This document shows, piece by piece, positions 1-8,962 of a DNA stretch of 64,000 nt (the stretch's first letter is position 1; each line of letters begins with the position of its first letter). This stretch comes from Devosia salina (lineage in GTDB: Bacteria; Pseudomonadota; Alphaproteobacteria; Rhizobiales; Devosiaceae), in assembly GCF_019504385.1 (NCBI RefSeq), contig NZ_CP080590.1, positions 3,513,501-3,577,500 of the forward strand. The letters run 5' to 3'. Made by a program: the position numbers and the translations under genes. A model generated the notes under the pieces. The model was not told the DNA's origin. It ran no database searches and saw only the letters and a list, made by a program, of their open reading frames with translations.

Positions 1-2
1 AT

Positions 3-1373
3 CTCTCCGGCCTGCTGCTCGACCTCGCCGCGTGGGGCGTCACCGATCCGGCGCGCCTCAGCTTTCTCGATCCCCCGCCCGCCCCGGCCTGGGCCGAAGC
101 GAGGGCCCTGCTCACCCGGCTTGACGCCATCGACGCCGCCGGCCTGCTCACGCCTGCAGGCAAGGCACTCGCCAATCTGCCGCTGCACCCAAGGCTGGCC
201 CATATGGTGGTGGCCGGCGCCGAGCAGGGCGATGCCCGCACCGCCGCCGAACTGGCCGTCCTCATCGGCGAGCACGGTCTCGGTGGTGACGACATCGATC
301 TCGGCCGCCGTCTCGAGCGCTTCCGCGCCGATCGCGGCAAACGCGCCGAGGATGCCCGGGCCATGGCCAAGCGCTGGGCCAGGCTCGCCGGCGGCATGTC
401 GAACGAGAATCTCTCCCCCGGCCACCATCTGGCCCGCGCCTTCCCCGATCGCGTCGCCCAGCCCGCCGGGCCACGCGGCCGCTTCCGTCTCGCCAATGGC
501 CGCCAGGCGCAGCTGGACGAGACCCATGCCCTTGCCGCGGCGCCCTTCCTTGTCGTCGCCGATCTGACCGGCAGCGCCACCCAGGGCCGCATCCGCTCGG
601 CCGCGGCGCTCGACCCGTCCGAGCTTGAGACCCTGTTCGCTGGCCACATCACCGCTGAAACCATTCTGGCCTTCGACGCCGCCACCGGCTCCGTCCGCGC
701 CCGGCGCCAGCGCCGCCTCGACGCCCTGCGCCTGGCCGACGACACCGCGCCGGTCACCGATCTCGAGACCGCCGCATGCCTCTTGGCCGAAGCGGCGTTG
801 AAGCGTCCGGAAACCCTGCCCTGGAGCCGCGACCAGAAGGCCCTGCGCGCCCGCGCCACCTTCCTCCACCAGACCCTTGGCAACGACTGGCCGGACCTCA
901 GCGACGCCGCCCTGGCCGCCGACCCCGCCTGGCTCGCCCCGCATCTCGTTGGTGAAACCCGCCTCGCCGCCATCAATGCCGAGCATCTCGGCGCCGCCCT
1001 CGAAACGCTTCTCCCCTGGGCCCGACGCCAGGAGATCGACAAGCTCCTCCCCAGCCACTTCCACGCGCCCTCGGGCAGTCACCTGCCCATCGACTATGGT
1101 GCCGAAAATGGCCCGGCGCTGGAAATCCGCGTGCAGGAACTGTTCGGCCTCGACCGCCATCCGACCATCGCCAATGGCAAGGTGCCGCTGCTCCTGGTCC
1201 TGCTCTCCCCCGCCCACCGGCCTATCCAGACCACGCGCGACCTGCCCGGTTTCTGGCGCGGCTCCTGGAAGGATGTGATGAAGGATCTCAAGGGCCGCTA
1301 CCCGCGCCACCCCTGGCCCGACGACCCCATCGCCGCCCCCGCCACCAGCCGCGCCAAGCCCCGCGGCACATGA
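3..1373 (+). CDS. hrpB: ATP-dependent helicase HrpB, C-terminal part (5' end outside window)
   Basis: The frame is open from the first bases, so the gene begins before the window; about 456 residues of a roughly 820-residue family are present. The helicase motifs would lie upstream. What remains is the region after the helicase core, including a segment near the start typical of HrpB (LPLHPRLAHM), followed by the HrpB-specific C-terminal domain in the last 130 residues (DYGAENGP, FGLDRHPTIANG, LPGFWRGSWKDVMKDLKGRY, then HPWPDDP). HrpB is a DEAH-box RNA helicase-like protein of uncertain cellular role, presumably cytoplasmic. It converges on msrB with a shared hairpin between them. Family assignment is firm from the C-terminal motifs; function beyond that is not shown here. 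Confidence 0.93.
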   Translation, partial: LSGLLLDLAAWGVTDPARLSFLDPPPAPAWAEARALLTRLDAIDAAGLLTPAGKALANLPLHPRLAHMVVAGAEQGDARTAAELAVLIGEHGLGGDDIDLGRRLERFRADRGKRAEDARAMAKRWARLAGGMSNENLSPGHHLARAFPDRVAQPAGPRGRFRLANGRQAQLDETHALAAAPFLVVADLTGSATQGRIRSAAALDPSELETLFAGHITAETILAFDAATGSVRARRQRRLDALRLADDTAPVTDLETAACLLAEAALKRPETLPWSRDQKALRARATFLHQTLGNDWPDLSDAALAADPAWLAPHLVGETRLAAINAEHLGAALETLLPWARRQEIDKLLPSHFHAPSGSHLPIDYGAENGPALEIRVQELFGLDRHPTIANGKVPLLLVLLSPAHRPIQTTRDLPGFWRGSWKDVMKDLKGRYPRHPWPDDPIAAPATSRAKPRGT

Positions 1374-1374
1374 A

Positions 1375-1402
1375 AAAGCCCCGGATTTTCATCCGGGGCT
1401 TT
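1375..1402. terminator. Bidirectional intrinsic terminator between hrpB and msrB
   Basis: A perfect 12-bp inverted repeat with a TTTC loop, beginning AAAGCCCCGG and ending CCGGGGCTTT, starts two bases after the hrpB stop and ends just before the msrB stop. Its A-rich and T-rich ends suit termination of both convergent genes. Confidence 0.85.
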
Positions 1403-1404
1403 GC

Positions 1405-1809
1405 CTAAGCGTTGGGTTCGAAATTCAGCGCCACGCCATTGATACAATAGCGCAGCCCGGTCGGCGGCGGCCCGTCCGGGAACACATGCCCCAGATGGCT
1501 GCCGCAGGTGGCGCAATGCACCTCCGTGCGCACCATACCGTGCGAGCGGTCCGTCGTGGTCTCCACCGAACCGGGGATGGGATCGTTGAAGCTGGGCCAG
1601 CCGGTGCCGCTCTCGAATTTCAGCGACGCGGCAAAGAGCGGCGTTTCGCATCCGGCGCAGGAAAAGGTCCCCGGCCGCTTTTCATGCAGCAGGGCGCAGC
1701 TCCCCGGCCGCTCGGTGCCATGCTGGCGCATGATGTAATATTGTTCTTCCGTCAGGCGTTCGCGCCATTCGGCATCGGTCCGGGTCACGGGAAAAGCATG
1801 GGCGTCCAT
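1405..1809 (-). CDS. msrB: Peptide-methionine (R)-S-oxide reductase MsrB
   Basis: This 134-residue protein reduces the R epimer of methionine sulfoxide in oxidised proteins. Two CxxC pairs (C51/C54 and C99/C102) form the structural zinc site, and the catalytic cysteine is C122 in the RYCINGVAL signature. The substrate-pocket motif GTGWPSF lies at residues 68-74. Length fits the stand-alone MsrB family and no signal peptide is visible, so it should be cytoplasmic. It is a single gene, convergent with hrpB and divergent from the PPOX-fold gene. Confidence 0.97.
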   Translation of the reverse strand: MDAHAFPVTRTDAEWRERLTEEQYYIMRQHGTERPGSCALLHEKRPGTFSCAGCETPLFAASLKFESGTGWPSFNDPIPGSVETTTDRSHGMVRTEVHCATCGSHLGHVFPDGPPPTGLRYCINGVALNFEPNA

Positions 1810-1911
1810 GTCGGTGCTCCTTTCGTCGGCCTGTCATTCGCCGATCATATAGGCTTAGTTACGTCTGTTTCCCACAATTCGTTCATTCCCTCGCGCCCCC
1901 GTGACCTCAAC

Positions 1912-2526
1912 ATGACCACCATTGCCTCGCTCGCCCAGCTCGAAGCGCTCTACCAGCCCGCCCCTGTCGCCGCCTCCACCGTCAAGGTTGCCCGCGCCAT
2001 GACGCCGGACTATCGGCTTCTGATCGAGGCCAGCCCCTTCGTGGCCCTGGCCACAATCGGCCCGGAGGGCGTGGACTGCTCGCCCCGCGGCGACCGGCCG
2101 GGCTTTGTGCGCATCCATGACGAAAAGACGCTGATGATGCCCGACCGGCGCGGCAATAACCGCATCGACAGCCTGCGCAATATCGTGCGCGATCCGCGCT
2201 GCGCCTTCCTCTTCCTCATTCCCGGCTCGGGCACCACGCTGCGCGTCAATGGCCGCGCCCACCTCTCCATCGATCCCGACCTGCTCGCGAGCTTCGCCGT
2301 GGACGACAAGGCGCCGCGCTCCGTCATCGTGCTTGCCATCGACGAGCTCTATTTCCAGTGCGCCCGGGCAATCATCCGCTCCGAATTGTGGAACCCGGAA
2401 CGCCATGTCGATCCGGCGACGCTCCCCACGCCCGGCCAGATGCTGGCGGCCATGACCCAGAACCAGGTCGGCGGCGAGGCTTATGACCAGGCCTGGCCCG
2501 AGCGGGCGAAGCAGACCATGTGGTGA
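1912..2526 (+). CDS. Pyridoxamine 5'-phosphate oxidase-fold flavoprotein (MSMEG_1061-like family)
   Basis: The 204-residue protein belongs to the FMN-binding split-barrel group. Landmarks are FVALATIGPEGVDCSPRGD near residues 43-61, DRRGNNRIDSLRNI in the barrel, and a C-terminal helix ending AYDQAWPERAKQTMW. Members bind flavin, but substrates are mostly unknown; this is not the pyridoxine-pathway PdxH. The frame is open for some 400 bases upstream, but that stretch lies antisense to msrB, so the ATG at 1912 is chosen because homology begins there. The next gene is convergent, 7 bp away. Confidence 0.85.
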   Translation: MTTIASLAQLEALYQPAPVAASTVKVARAMTPDYRLLIEASPFVALATIGPEGVDCSPRGDRPGFVRIHDEKTLMMPDRRGNNRIDSLRNIVRDPRCAFLFLIPGSGTTLRVNGRAHLSIDPDLLASFAVDDKAPRSVIVLAIDELYFQCARAIIRSELWNPERHVDPATLPTPGQMLAAMTQNQVGGEAYDQAWPERAKQTMW

Positions 2527-2533
2527 GCCCCGG

Positions 2534-4498
2534 TCACGCCGGGTGCACCAGCCCCGCGCCCTCGCAGACCCGGCGCAGCATCCGCGCCAGTTCCGCCTGT
2601 CCGAAGGGCTTGGCCAGCCGCGGCAGCTTGAGCGCCCTGGCCTCCTCGATTTCGGCATAGCCGCTGGCCAGGATCACCGGCAGGCCCGGCCAGCGCGCCG
2701 CAATCTCCTCGGCCAATGCCATGCCGGTCATGCGCGGCATGGCCTGGTCGGTGATCACCAGGTCGAAATCCGTCGCCGCCGCCAGCGCCTCGAGTGCCTT
2801 TTGCCCCGAATGCGCCTCCACCACGGCGTGCCCCAGCTCCTCCAGCATCATCACGGTATTGAGCAGCACAAGCGCGTCGTCATCCACCGCCAGCACCTTG
2901 AGCCGCCGCATCGGCCCGCTCTCCCCGGCCGCAGGCAATGGCGCCGGCGCGGCGACATCCTCGGCCTTTTCCGCCACCGCCCTGAGCCAGATTTCGACAC
3001 GCGTCCCCTGTCCCTTCTGGCTTTCGATCCGGAGCCGGCCGCCGGATTGCTCGGCAATGCCCTGCACCATCGAGAGACCCAGCCCCGTCCCCTTGCCCAC
3101 CCCCTTGGTGGTGAAGAACGGGTCGGTGGCGCGGGCCAGGGTTGCGGCATCCATGCCCTCGCCACTGTCATCGACCGCCAGCACCACATAGCGCCCCGGC
3201 GCCAATTGCGGATCGCCCTGGCCAATCTCGGCCGCGTGGGCCGCGATCACCAGCGTGCCGCCCTCGGGCATGGCATCGCGGGCATTGACCGCCAGGTTGA
3301 GCAGCGCTGAATCGATCTGGTTGGCGTCGGCCCATGCATGCGGCAGCGCCAGAGGGAACCGTGTCTCGATCTGGATCGAGGGCCCAAGCGTCCGGCCGAG
3401 CAGTCCGCTCATGCCGCGCACCAGTTCGGGCAGGTCCACTTCCTTCTGCTCCAGCTCCTGCTTGCGGGCAAAGGCCAGCATGCGCTGGGTCAGCTGCGCC
3501 CCGCGCTGCGCCGCCTGCAGCGCATTGTCCAATAGCCGCGCTTCGCGCTCGTCCAGCGTCAGCCGCCGGCCCAGGGTTTCGAGGCTCCCCAGCACCACCA
3601 TGAGCAGATTGTTGAAATCGTGCGCCACCCCGCCGGTCAACTGGCCGATCGCCTCCAGCTTCTGGGCCTGGAACAGCTCCTCGCGCGCCTGGTCCAGCCG
3701 CTTCTGCTGTTCCATGCGCTCAGTCACGTCGCGGGTGATCTTGGCAAAGCCGATCACCGCGCCGGCCTCGTCATGAATGGCGTCGATCACCACGCTCGCC
3801 CAGAACTGCGAGCCATCCCTGCGCACCCGCCAGCCCTCGGCCTGGAAATGCCCCTCGCGCCGCGCCGTTTCGAGCCCCGCCTCGGGGGTCCCCCGCGCCC
3901 GCTCCGCTTCCGGGTAGAATTGGGAAAAATGCTGGCCGATGATTTCCTCGGCCGCATAGCCCTTGATGCGTTCCGCCCCCAGGTTCCAGCTCGACACGAT
4001 GCCATTGGCGTCGAGCATGAAGATGGCATAGTCGGTGACATTGAGCACCAGCCGGCGGAACTGTTCCTCGCTGGCGGCCAGCGCCATCTGCGCCTTTTTC
4101 CGCTCCGTCAGGTCGCGGGTGATCTTGGCAAAGCCGATCACCTGGCCCTCGGCGTCGCGGATCGCGTCGATCACCACATTGGTCCAGAACCGGCTGCCAT
4201 CCTTGCGCAGGCGCCAGCCTTCGGCCTCGAAACGACCCTCCCGCGCCGCATTGGCCAGCGCCCGTTCCGGCAATCCCGCTGCCCGGTCTTCTTCAGTATA
4301 GAAGGTGGAGAAATGCCGCCCGACGATCTCATCGGCGGTATAGCCCTTGATGCGTTCCGCACCGCGGTTCCAGGTCGTTATCACTCCGTCGCGGTCCAGC
4401 ATGTAGATCGCATAATCGGTGATGGAGTTCACCAGCAGCCGGAACCGCGCGTCCTCGCTCGGCATATCGGGCCCTTGGCCGGTCTCATGGATACTCAT
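2534..4498 (-). CDS. PAS-PAS hybrid sensor histidine kinase with C-terminal receiver
   Basis: Numbered from the ATG at 4498 (654 residues), two near-duplicate PAS domains occupy about 18-136 and 142-262; each ends with the same GFAKITRD stretch. The dimerisation/phosphoacceptor segment carries H293 in VAHDFNN. The ATPase domain shows the N-box NLAVNARDAMPEGG (about 401-414) and G-boxes DDSGEGMD and GKGTGLGLS. A receiver domain fills the last 110 residues, with D584 as phosphoacceptor (VITDQAMPRM). No membrane segments are seen, so it should sense a cytoplasmic cue. Later ATGs (4465) or an upstream start (4558) are possible because no ribosome site clearly decides. No cognate DNA-binding regulator is adjacent. 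Confidence 0.9.
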   Translation of the reverse strand: MSIHETGQGPDMPSEDARFRLLVNSITDYAIYMLDRDGVITTWNRGAERIKGYTADEIVGRHFSTFYTEEDRAAGLPERALANAAREGRFEAEGWRLRKDGSRFWTNVVIDAIRDAEGQVIGFAKITRDLTERKKAQMALAASEEQFRRLVLNVTDYAIFMLDANGIVSSWNLGAERIKGYAAEEIIGQHFSQFYPEAERARGTPEAGLETARREGHFQAEGWRVRRDGSQFWASVVIDAIHDEAGAVIGFAKITRDVTERMEQQKRLDQAREELFQAQKLEAIGQLTGGVAHDFNNLLMVVLGSLETLGRRLTLDEREARLLDNALQAAQRGAQLTQRMLAFARKQELEQKEVDLPELVRGMSGLLGRTLGPSIQIETRFPLALPHAWADANQIDSALLNLAVNARDAMPEGGTLVIAAHAAEIGQGDPQLAPGRYVVLAVDDSGEGMDAATLARATDPFFTTKGVGKGTGLGLSMVQGIAEQSGGRLRIESQKGQGTRVEIWLRAVAEKAEDVAAPAPLPAAGESGPMRRLKVLAVDDDALVLLNTVMMLEELGHAVVEAHSGQKALEALAAATDFDLVITDQAMPRMTGMALAEEIAARWPGLPVILASGYAEIEEARALKLPRLAKPFGQAELARMLRRVCEGAGLVHPA

Positions 4499-4590
4499 TC
4501 GGCTAACCGCGCAGACTTCCCCAGCACGGCAAACGGCGCGCAGGCGCAATGGTTGCACCAGCGCTCAAATCTTTGTGAAATTTGGAGAAA

Positions 4591-4665
4591 TGGTGGGTGC
4601 GACAGGGATTGAACCTGTGACCCCTGCCGTGTGAAGGCAGTGCTCTCCCGCTGAGCTACGCACCC
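4591..4665 (-). tRNA. tRNA-Val (anticodon CAC)
   Basis: The reverse strand folds into a cloverleaf with acceptor GGGTGCG/CGCACCC, an anticodon stem CTGCC/GGCAG, and loop TTCACAC giving anticodon CAC. The CCA end is encoded. It lies 29 bp downstream of a second tRNA-Val and is probably co-transcribed with it. Confidence 0.95.
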
Positions 4666-4694
4666 GCTGCCTGGGGGCAGGGAAGAAAGAGAGA

Positions 4695-4769
<75 letters not shown>

Positions 4770-4812
4770 ATCTCTCCGGGACGGAACGCCCTGGGGCGTC
4801 TCCGGTGGCGCG

Positions 4813-4842
4813 GATAGACCACAAATCCTCACGCGTGGTCAA
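4813..4842 (-). promoter_or_regulatory. Probable sigma-70 promoter for the tRNA-Val pair
   Basis: On the reverse strand, TTGACC (-35) is followed after 18 nt by TCTATC (-10), about 44 bp before the first tRNA. The -35 is a near match; the -10 is weaker. Confidence 0.5.
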
Positions 4843-4925
4843 GAGCCAAAACCGCAGAGTTGGAACTCTGTGGAAATTCGCTGCGGCGAGTCAGCTGGCG
4901 GGTATTTTGAGAAGTTCGCGCGCAA

Positions 4926-4984
4926 GGAAAATGTCCAGTGGACATTTTCCAGTAAGAACGCCCGCAGAGCTGCGCTCGCAGGGC
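4926..4984 (+). repeat. Degenerate copy of the two-hairpin intergenic element
   Basis: The first hairpin has an 11-bp perfect stem ending CC before an AGT loop and GG after it. The second has outer arm GCCC/GGGC, an internal GCA opposite GCA, inner arm GAGC/GCTC and loop TGC. The architecture matches the clear copies at 16.9, 17.0, 38.6 and 42.3 kb although the sequence differs. It fills much of the roughly 290-bp spacer between the tRNA-Val pair and cpdR; I see no gene in that spacer. Confidence 0.6.
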
Positions 4985-5061
4985 TTTGGCGGAGCGTACA
5001 TGAGTACGTGAGCACCGGAAGCGCAGAAATGCTCGTCAGATGGCCGCCGCAGCAGGGTTTC

Positions 5062-5421
5062 CTAGGCGGCCAGCAGCCGCTCGACCTCGTTGACGAGGTC
5101 CTTGAGATGGAACGGCTTGGAGAGCACCGAGGCATCCTTGGGCGCGTCGCTGTCCGGGTTCAGCGCCACTGCCGCAAAGCCGGTGATGAACATGACCTTG
5201 AGGTCGGGGTCCAGTTCGGTGGCGCGGCGCGCCAGTTCGATCCCGTCCATTTCCGGCATCACGATGTCCGAAAGCAGCAGCGAGAACGGTTCCTCGCGCA
5301 GGCGCTCATAGGCCGAAAGCCCGTTGTCGAACGACACCACCTCATAGCCGGCGTTCTTGAGCGCCCGTGTCAGGAACTGGCGCATGTCGTTGTCGTCTTC
5401 GGCGAGCAGGATTCGCTTCAT
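5062..5421 (-). CDS. cpdR: Cell-cycle response regulator CpdR
   Basis: A 119-residue single-domain receiver. It begins MKRILLAEDD, with acidic residues E8/D9/D10, phosphoacceptor D52 in LLSDIVMPEMDG, conserved T80, and K102 in SKPFHLKDLV. The run LARRATELDPD, then VMFITGFAAVALNPD, is characteristic of CpdR. In alphaproteobacteria unphosphorylated CpdR primes ClpXP for degradation of cell-cycle substrates, and phosphate arrives through the CckA-ChpT relay. The ATG at 5421 is preceded by AAGGGG and matches the family N-terminus; a longer upstream frame is rejected. No output domain is present, as expected. Confidence 0.95.
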   Translation of the reverse strand: MKRILLAEDDNDMRQFLTRALKNAGYEVVSFDNGLSAYERLREEPFSLLLSDIVMPEMDGIELARRATELDPDLKVMFITGFAAVALNPDSDAPKDASVLSKPFHLKDLVNEVERLLAA

Positions 5422-5689
5422 CAAATAACCCCTTGGGCAATGCCGGCGGCTGAGTCGGTGTTTGCGCCGATGTTTATGCCACCCTGCCGCTTTCGCAACC
5501 TCTAGCTGACCATTCGGGCCGGTTTTCCGCGCTGTTCGCGTTTGTGCGACATTCTGGACATTCGGTTCGCCACGCGCCACACTTGTGCATCGGGCGCCCG
5601 GAACTGCTTCGCGGCTTCGGGCTCGACCCGGGCATAAGCTCAACAATCACTGCCAGCGACACGATAATCGCTGGTTTGGGGGAACCTGC

Positions 5690-6586
5690 GTGCGGTCCGA
5701 CTATTGGGATCAACCGGCATTCGAAACTATACGTCCCCGGCGGCTCGTGGCGCCCGTGGTTTTCAACTCGCCCCATTCCGGGCGTGTCTATCCGGCCCGG
5801 TTCCTGGCCATGGCCCGGCTCGACCATCTCTCGATCCGCCAGTCCGAAGATGCCTTTGTCGATGAGCTCTTTGCCCGCGCGCCGCATCTGGGCGCGCCGC
5901 TGCTGCGGGCGCATTTCCCCCGCGCCTATCTCGACGTCAATCGCGAGCCCTGGGAACTCGACCCCACCATGTTCGTCGAGCCGCTCTCGGACCGGTTCAA
6001 CACCACCTCGCCCCGCGTTGCGGCGGGCCTGGGCACGCTGGCGCGTGTCGTGGCCGAGAACAAGCCCATCTATCGCGAGCGGCTGACCCTGGACGATGCG
6101 CGCATGCGCATCGAGGGCATCTACCACCCCTACCATGCGGCCCTGCAGAAGCTGCTCAGCGAATCCGTCGCCAATTTCGGCCTGGCCGTGCTGATCGACT
6201 GCCATTCCATGCCGCGCCTGGGGCGCCATGGCGAGCGCGCCACGCCCGATATCGTTCTGGGCGACCGCTACGGCACCACCTGCGCTTCCCCGCTGGTCGA
6301 TCTGGTGGAAACCGTCTTTGCCTCGGCCGGCCTCAAGGTGGCCCGCAACCGGCCCTATGCCGGGGGCTTCTGCACCCGCGCCTATGGCCGCCCCCAGCAT
6401 GGCGTCCACGCCCTGCAGATCGAGATCAGCCGCCACCTCTACATGAACGAGGTAACGCTGGAAAAGAATGCCGGCTTTGACAGCATCAAGGGCCTGATCG
6501 AACGCCTGATCCTCACCCTGATCGGCCTCGACCTCGTGGCCCTGGCCGGCGTCAATCCCGCGCCGGAGCAGGCGGCCGCCGAATAA
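5690..6586 (+). CDS. N-formylglutamate amidohydrolase family protein
   Basis: The 298-residue product belongs to the family that hydrolyses N-formyl-L-glutamate to formate and glutamate. Seen motifs are VVFNSPHSGRVYP near the N-terminus, VLIDCHSMP in the middle and the C-terminal LQIEISRHLYMNE. The GTG at 5690 is chosen because GGGGGAA sits 6-12 bases upstream; a GTG at 5585 would add an unconserved leader. No other histidine-degradation genes are nearby, so a role in Hut catabolism is not supported by context. This branch occurs widely in Rhizobiales as an orphan gene. The substrate is inferred from family only. Confidence 0.85.
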   Translation: MRSDYWDQPAFETIRPRRLVAPVVFNSPHSGRVYPARFLAMARLDHLSIRQSEDAFVDELFARAPHLGAPLLRAHFPRAYLDVNREPWELDPTMFVEPLSDRFNTTSPRVAAGLGTLARVVAENKPIYRERLTLDDARMRIEGIYHPYHAALQKLLSESVANFGLAVLIDCHSMPRLGRHGERATPDIVLGDRYGTTCASPLVDLVETVFASAGLKVARNRPYAGGFCTRAYGRPQHGVHALQIEISRHLYMNEVTLEKNAGFDSIKGLIERLILTLIGLDLVALAGVNPAPEQAAAE

Positions 6587-6598
6587 TCCAAAAACAAG

Positions 6599-6622
6599 GG
6601 GGCCGCCCCCAAAGGCGGCCCC
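6599..6622 (+). terminator. GC-rich hairpin, probable terminator
   Basis: A 9-bp perfect stem (GGGGCCGCC / GGCGGCCCC) around a six-base loop lies 12 bp after the amidohydrolase stop. It lacks a following T-run, so termination efficiency is uncertain. Confidence 0.5.
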
Positions 6623-6894
6623 AGTCAAGGGAGGAACGATGTCCACCGGGCGCGGCCATCGCGACCTGCGATCTGTGCCCGGTGACGCACCATGCCCTTT
6701 CGGGATGATCCTATTTTCGCCCCGCGACAAGCGCGAACAACATTGCCCACAGCAGATCAAACCGGTCTTGTTGCAAAAATGAATCAGAACAGTCACAGCA
6801 TTGTCCTTTCATTGTCGCGCGATTTTGCCCTTCAACTTCTCGTGAACTTGAATTATTTGCCGTGACTTCAGCACCTTGCCTCGAAAGACACCTC
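6623..6894. other. Gene-free spacer before hisN
   Basis: No coding region or RNA gene is recognised. The stretch is AT-richer than its surroundings and presumably holds the hisN promoter, but no single -35/-10 pair stands out. Confidence 0.5.
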
Positions 6895-7689
6895 ATGAGC
6901 GCCTCCGAGATTGACTTTTCCCTGGTGGAAGACACCCTGCGCGCTGCCGGAGAGGCCGCGGCACGGCTGACATTGCCCCTGTTCCGCACCCCGCTCGCCA
7001 TCGACAACAAGCTGCACGCCGGCTTCGACCCGGTGACCGAAGCCGACAAGGGCGCCGAGACGGCCATTCGCGCCGTCATCGCCGAGGCCTTTCCCGATCA
7101 TGCCATCATTGGCGAGGAATGGGGCGCCACCGGCGAGAGCCGCTTCTCCTGGATCATTGACCCGGTCGATGGCACCCGAGCCTTCATCTCGGGTGCGCCG
7201 GTCTGGGGCACCTTGATCGGTTTTGCCGTGGATGGGGTGGCCGTGGCCGGGCTCATGAGCCAGCCCTTCATCGGCGAGGAATTCCTGGCTGTCCCGGGCC
7301 GCTCGACCTATCGTCGCGGCGACCAGCACATCGCCAACCGAACCAGCGGCGAAACCGATCTGACAGCAGCACGGGTCTTCACCACCACGCCGAACTTGTT
7401 CAAGGGCGAACACTGGAACAAGTGGCAGGCCATCGAGACCATTACGCGCCTGCAGCGCTTCGGCATGGATTGTTATGGCTATGCGCTTCTCGCCGCCGGT
7501 CAGGCCGATCTGGTGATCGAGCCCTATCTCAACACCTATGACATCGCCGCATTGGTGCCCATCATCCGCGAGGCCGGCGGCGCCATTGCCTGCTGGGACG
7601 GCTCCGAACCCTCTGGTGGTGGCAATGTCATCGCCGCCGCGACCCCTGAACTGCTGGAACAGGCGCTGGACGTCGTCAACAGGGCCTAG
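6895..7689 (+). CDS. hisN: Histidinol-phosphatase of the inositol monophosphatase type
   Basis: The 264-residue protein has the Mg-dependent IMPase fold: GEEWG, then WIIDPVDGTRAFISG, and the C-terminal aspartate in NTYDIAALVPIIREAGG. The run VWGTLIGF after the DPVDGT motif and the overall length resemble the HisN branch (L-histidinol phosphate to L-histidinol, histidine biosynthesis) rather than SuhB or CysQ. The ATG at 6895 fits the family start; a start 33 bp upstream is open but unconserved. It ends 5 bp from a convergent hydrolase gene. Other his genes are not in the window, so the substrate rests on similarity alone. Confidence 0.8.
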   Translation: MSASEIDFSLVEDTLRAAGEAAARLTLPLFRTPLAIDNKLHAGFDPVTEADKGAETAIRAVIAEAFPDHAIIGEEWGATGESRFSWIIDPVDGTRAFISGAPVWGTLIGFAVDGVAVAGLMSQPFIGEEFLAVPGRSTYRRGDQHIANRTSGETDLTAARVFTTTPNLFKGEHWNKWQAIETITRLQRFGMDCYGYALLAAGQADLVIEPYLNTYDIAALVPIIREAGGAIACWDGSEPSGGGNVIAAATPELLEQALDVVNRA

Positions 7690-7694
7690 TCGCC

Positions 7695-8669
7695 CTAGCT
7701 GCTCTGCTGGGTGATGAAGGCATCGAAGGCGGCGAACACCTGGCCGCGCACGTTGTCGTTCTCCATGAACATTTCGTGCCGCGACCCGGCGATCACCATG
7801 TGCCGCCCGGTGCGCAGGCGCAGCCCCAATTGCTCGATGGCCGGGGTGGAGACGATCTGTTCGCGCGCCGCCGCCAGGATCAAGAGCGGAATGCGGATCT
7901 CGCCGGGAAAACGGTCCTGTCGCGTCTCCAGCATGGCGCGCATCGCCGCCGCCAGCCAGCGGAAACTCGGCGAGCCGATATAGAGACTGTCATCGGCCCG
8001 CACCGTTTCCACCATGCGCTTGTAGCGCAGCATGTCCGAGGTCAGGGGGTTGTTTGGATACATGGACTCGTCGGGCCGCCGGTCGCCCTTGCGCTTGAGC
8101 GGCACCCTGCCCAGCCCGAGGAAACTCGCCGTCTCGGCGATCGCCGCCCAGCGGGGCAGGCTCTCATCCATGCCATGCAGCCCCACCATGGGCGCCGAGA
8201 GGAACACCCGGTCGAACATCATGCGGTCGCGCGTCGCCGCCATCAGGCTCGCCAGCCCGCCCATGGAATGACCCACCAGGTAAAATGGCCCGGGACAATC
8301 GGGCAGCAGGATATCGGCGTGGAAGCTCTTGAGGTCGGTCCAATAATCCTCGAACCGGTCCACATAGCCCACGGTCCGGTCCCCGATCAGCCGGTCCGAG
8401 CCGCCCTGGCCGCGCCAGTCGAAGGTCGCCACCGCAAAGCCGCGTCGCCGGAAGTCGGCGATGGTCTCGAAATATTTCTCGATATATTCGGTGCGCCCCT
8501 GCACCAGGCACACCGTGCCGCGCTGCGGACCTTCCGATTTCGGCCACAGCGCATAGCGCAGGCGCACCTTGTCCGCGGTGGTGAAGAACCCGACCCGCGC
8601 GCCTTCGGGGACCGGATTGGTGGGAATGGAAACCAGCCTGGGGCCATTGGGGTCGATCTGGGCGGTCAA
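7695..8669 (-). CDS. Alpha/beta hydrolase, PldB-like (lysophospholipase/monoacylglycerol lipase group)
   Basis: This 324-residue protein has the nucleophile elbow GHSMGG (FYLVGHSMGGLASL) and an early FDWRGQGGSDR loop typical of PldB-like serine hydrolases. A late histidine lies in GSRHEMFMEND, where that glutamate-rich tail is also typical. No signal peptide is seen, so it is probably cytoplasmic or membrane-associated. The likely reaction is hydrolysis of lysophospholipids or monoacylglycerols, but substrates in this COG vary. It is transcribed alone, convergent with hisN. Confidence 0.8.
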   Translation of the reverse strand: MTAQIDPNGPRLVSIPTNPVPEGARVGFFTTADKVRLRYALWPKSEGPQRGTVCLVQGRTEYIEKYFETIADFRRRGFAVATFDWRGQGGSDRLIGDRTVGYVDRFEDYWTDLKSFHADILLPDCPGPFYLVGHSMGGLASLMAATRDRMMFDRVFLSAPMVGLHGMDESLPRWAAIAETASFLGLGRVPLKRKGDRRPDESMYPNNPLTSDMLRYKRMVETVRADDSLYIGSPSFRWLAAAMRAMLETRQDRFPGEIRIPLLILAAAREQIVSTPAIEQLGLRLRTGRHMVIAGSRHEMFMENDNVRGQVFAAFDAFITQQSS

Positions 8670-8731
8670 GACGAAGCCTCACGCGATGCGCAATTACATG
8701 GCGCGACCATAATGGCGGGAGATGAAGAAAG

Positions 8732-8764
8732 AAAAGCCAGCAACCGGGTTGGCTGCTGGCTTTT
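8732..8764. terminator. Orphan bidirectional terminator-like hairpin
   Basis: An 11-bp perfect stem runs from AAAAGCCAGCA to TGCTGGCTTTT around an 11-base loop. It lies upstream of both flanking genes rather than at a gene end, which suggests an unannotated short transcript. Confidence 0.6.
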
Positions 8765-8934
8765 CAGGTCTGCGCGGCTCCATGCGGGGGGCGGGTTGAT
8801 GGAACCGTCAGGACGTGAACTCCCGAACCGGATCATTCCGGCCGCGTCCACATGCCCCGTTCTAGTCCCCCGCATCTGAACGGGGGCGGAGCGCGCCATT
8901 CATGTTCCGTTCATCAACGCAGTCCTGGCCCCCT

Positions 8935-8962
8935 CTTGAACCCGGAACAGGCCCACCTACAT
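8935..8962 (+). promoter_or_regulatory. Probable RpoH (heat-shock sigma-32) promoter of hsp20
   Basis: CTTGAA is followed after 16 nt by CTACAT, close to the alphaproteobacterial RpoH pattern of CTTGAA and a CYTATNT-like -10. It is 127 bp before the Hsp20 start, in the right orientation. Confidence 0.5.

Noticed and set aside
1486..1911. N-terminal extension of the PPOX-fold gene
   Set aside because: The extension runs antisense through msrB, has no family match, and the conserved protein begins at the ATG at 1912.
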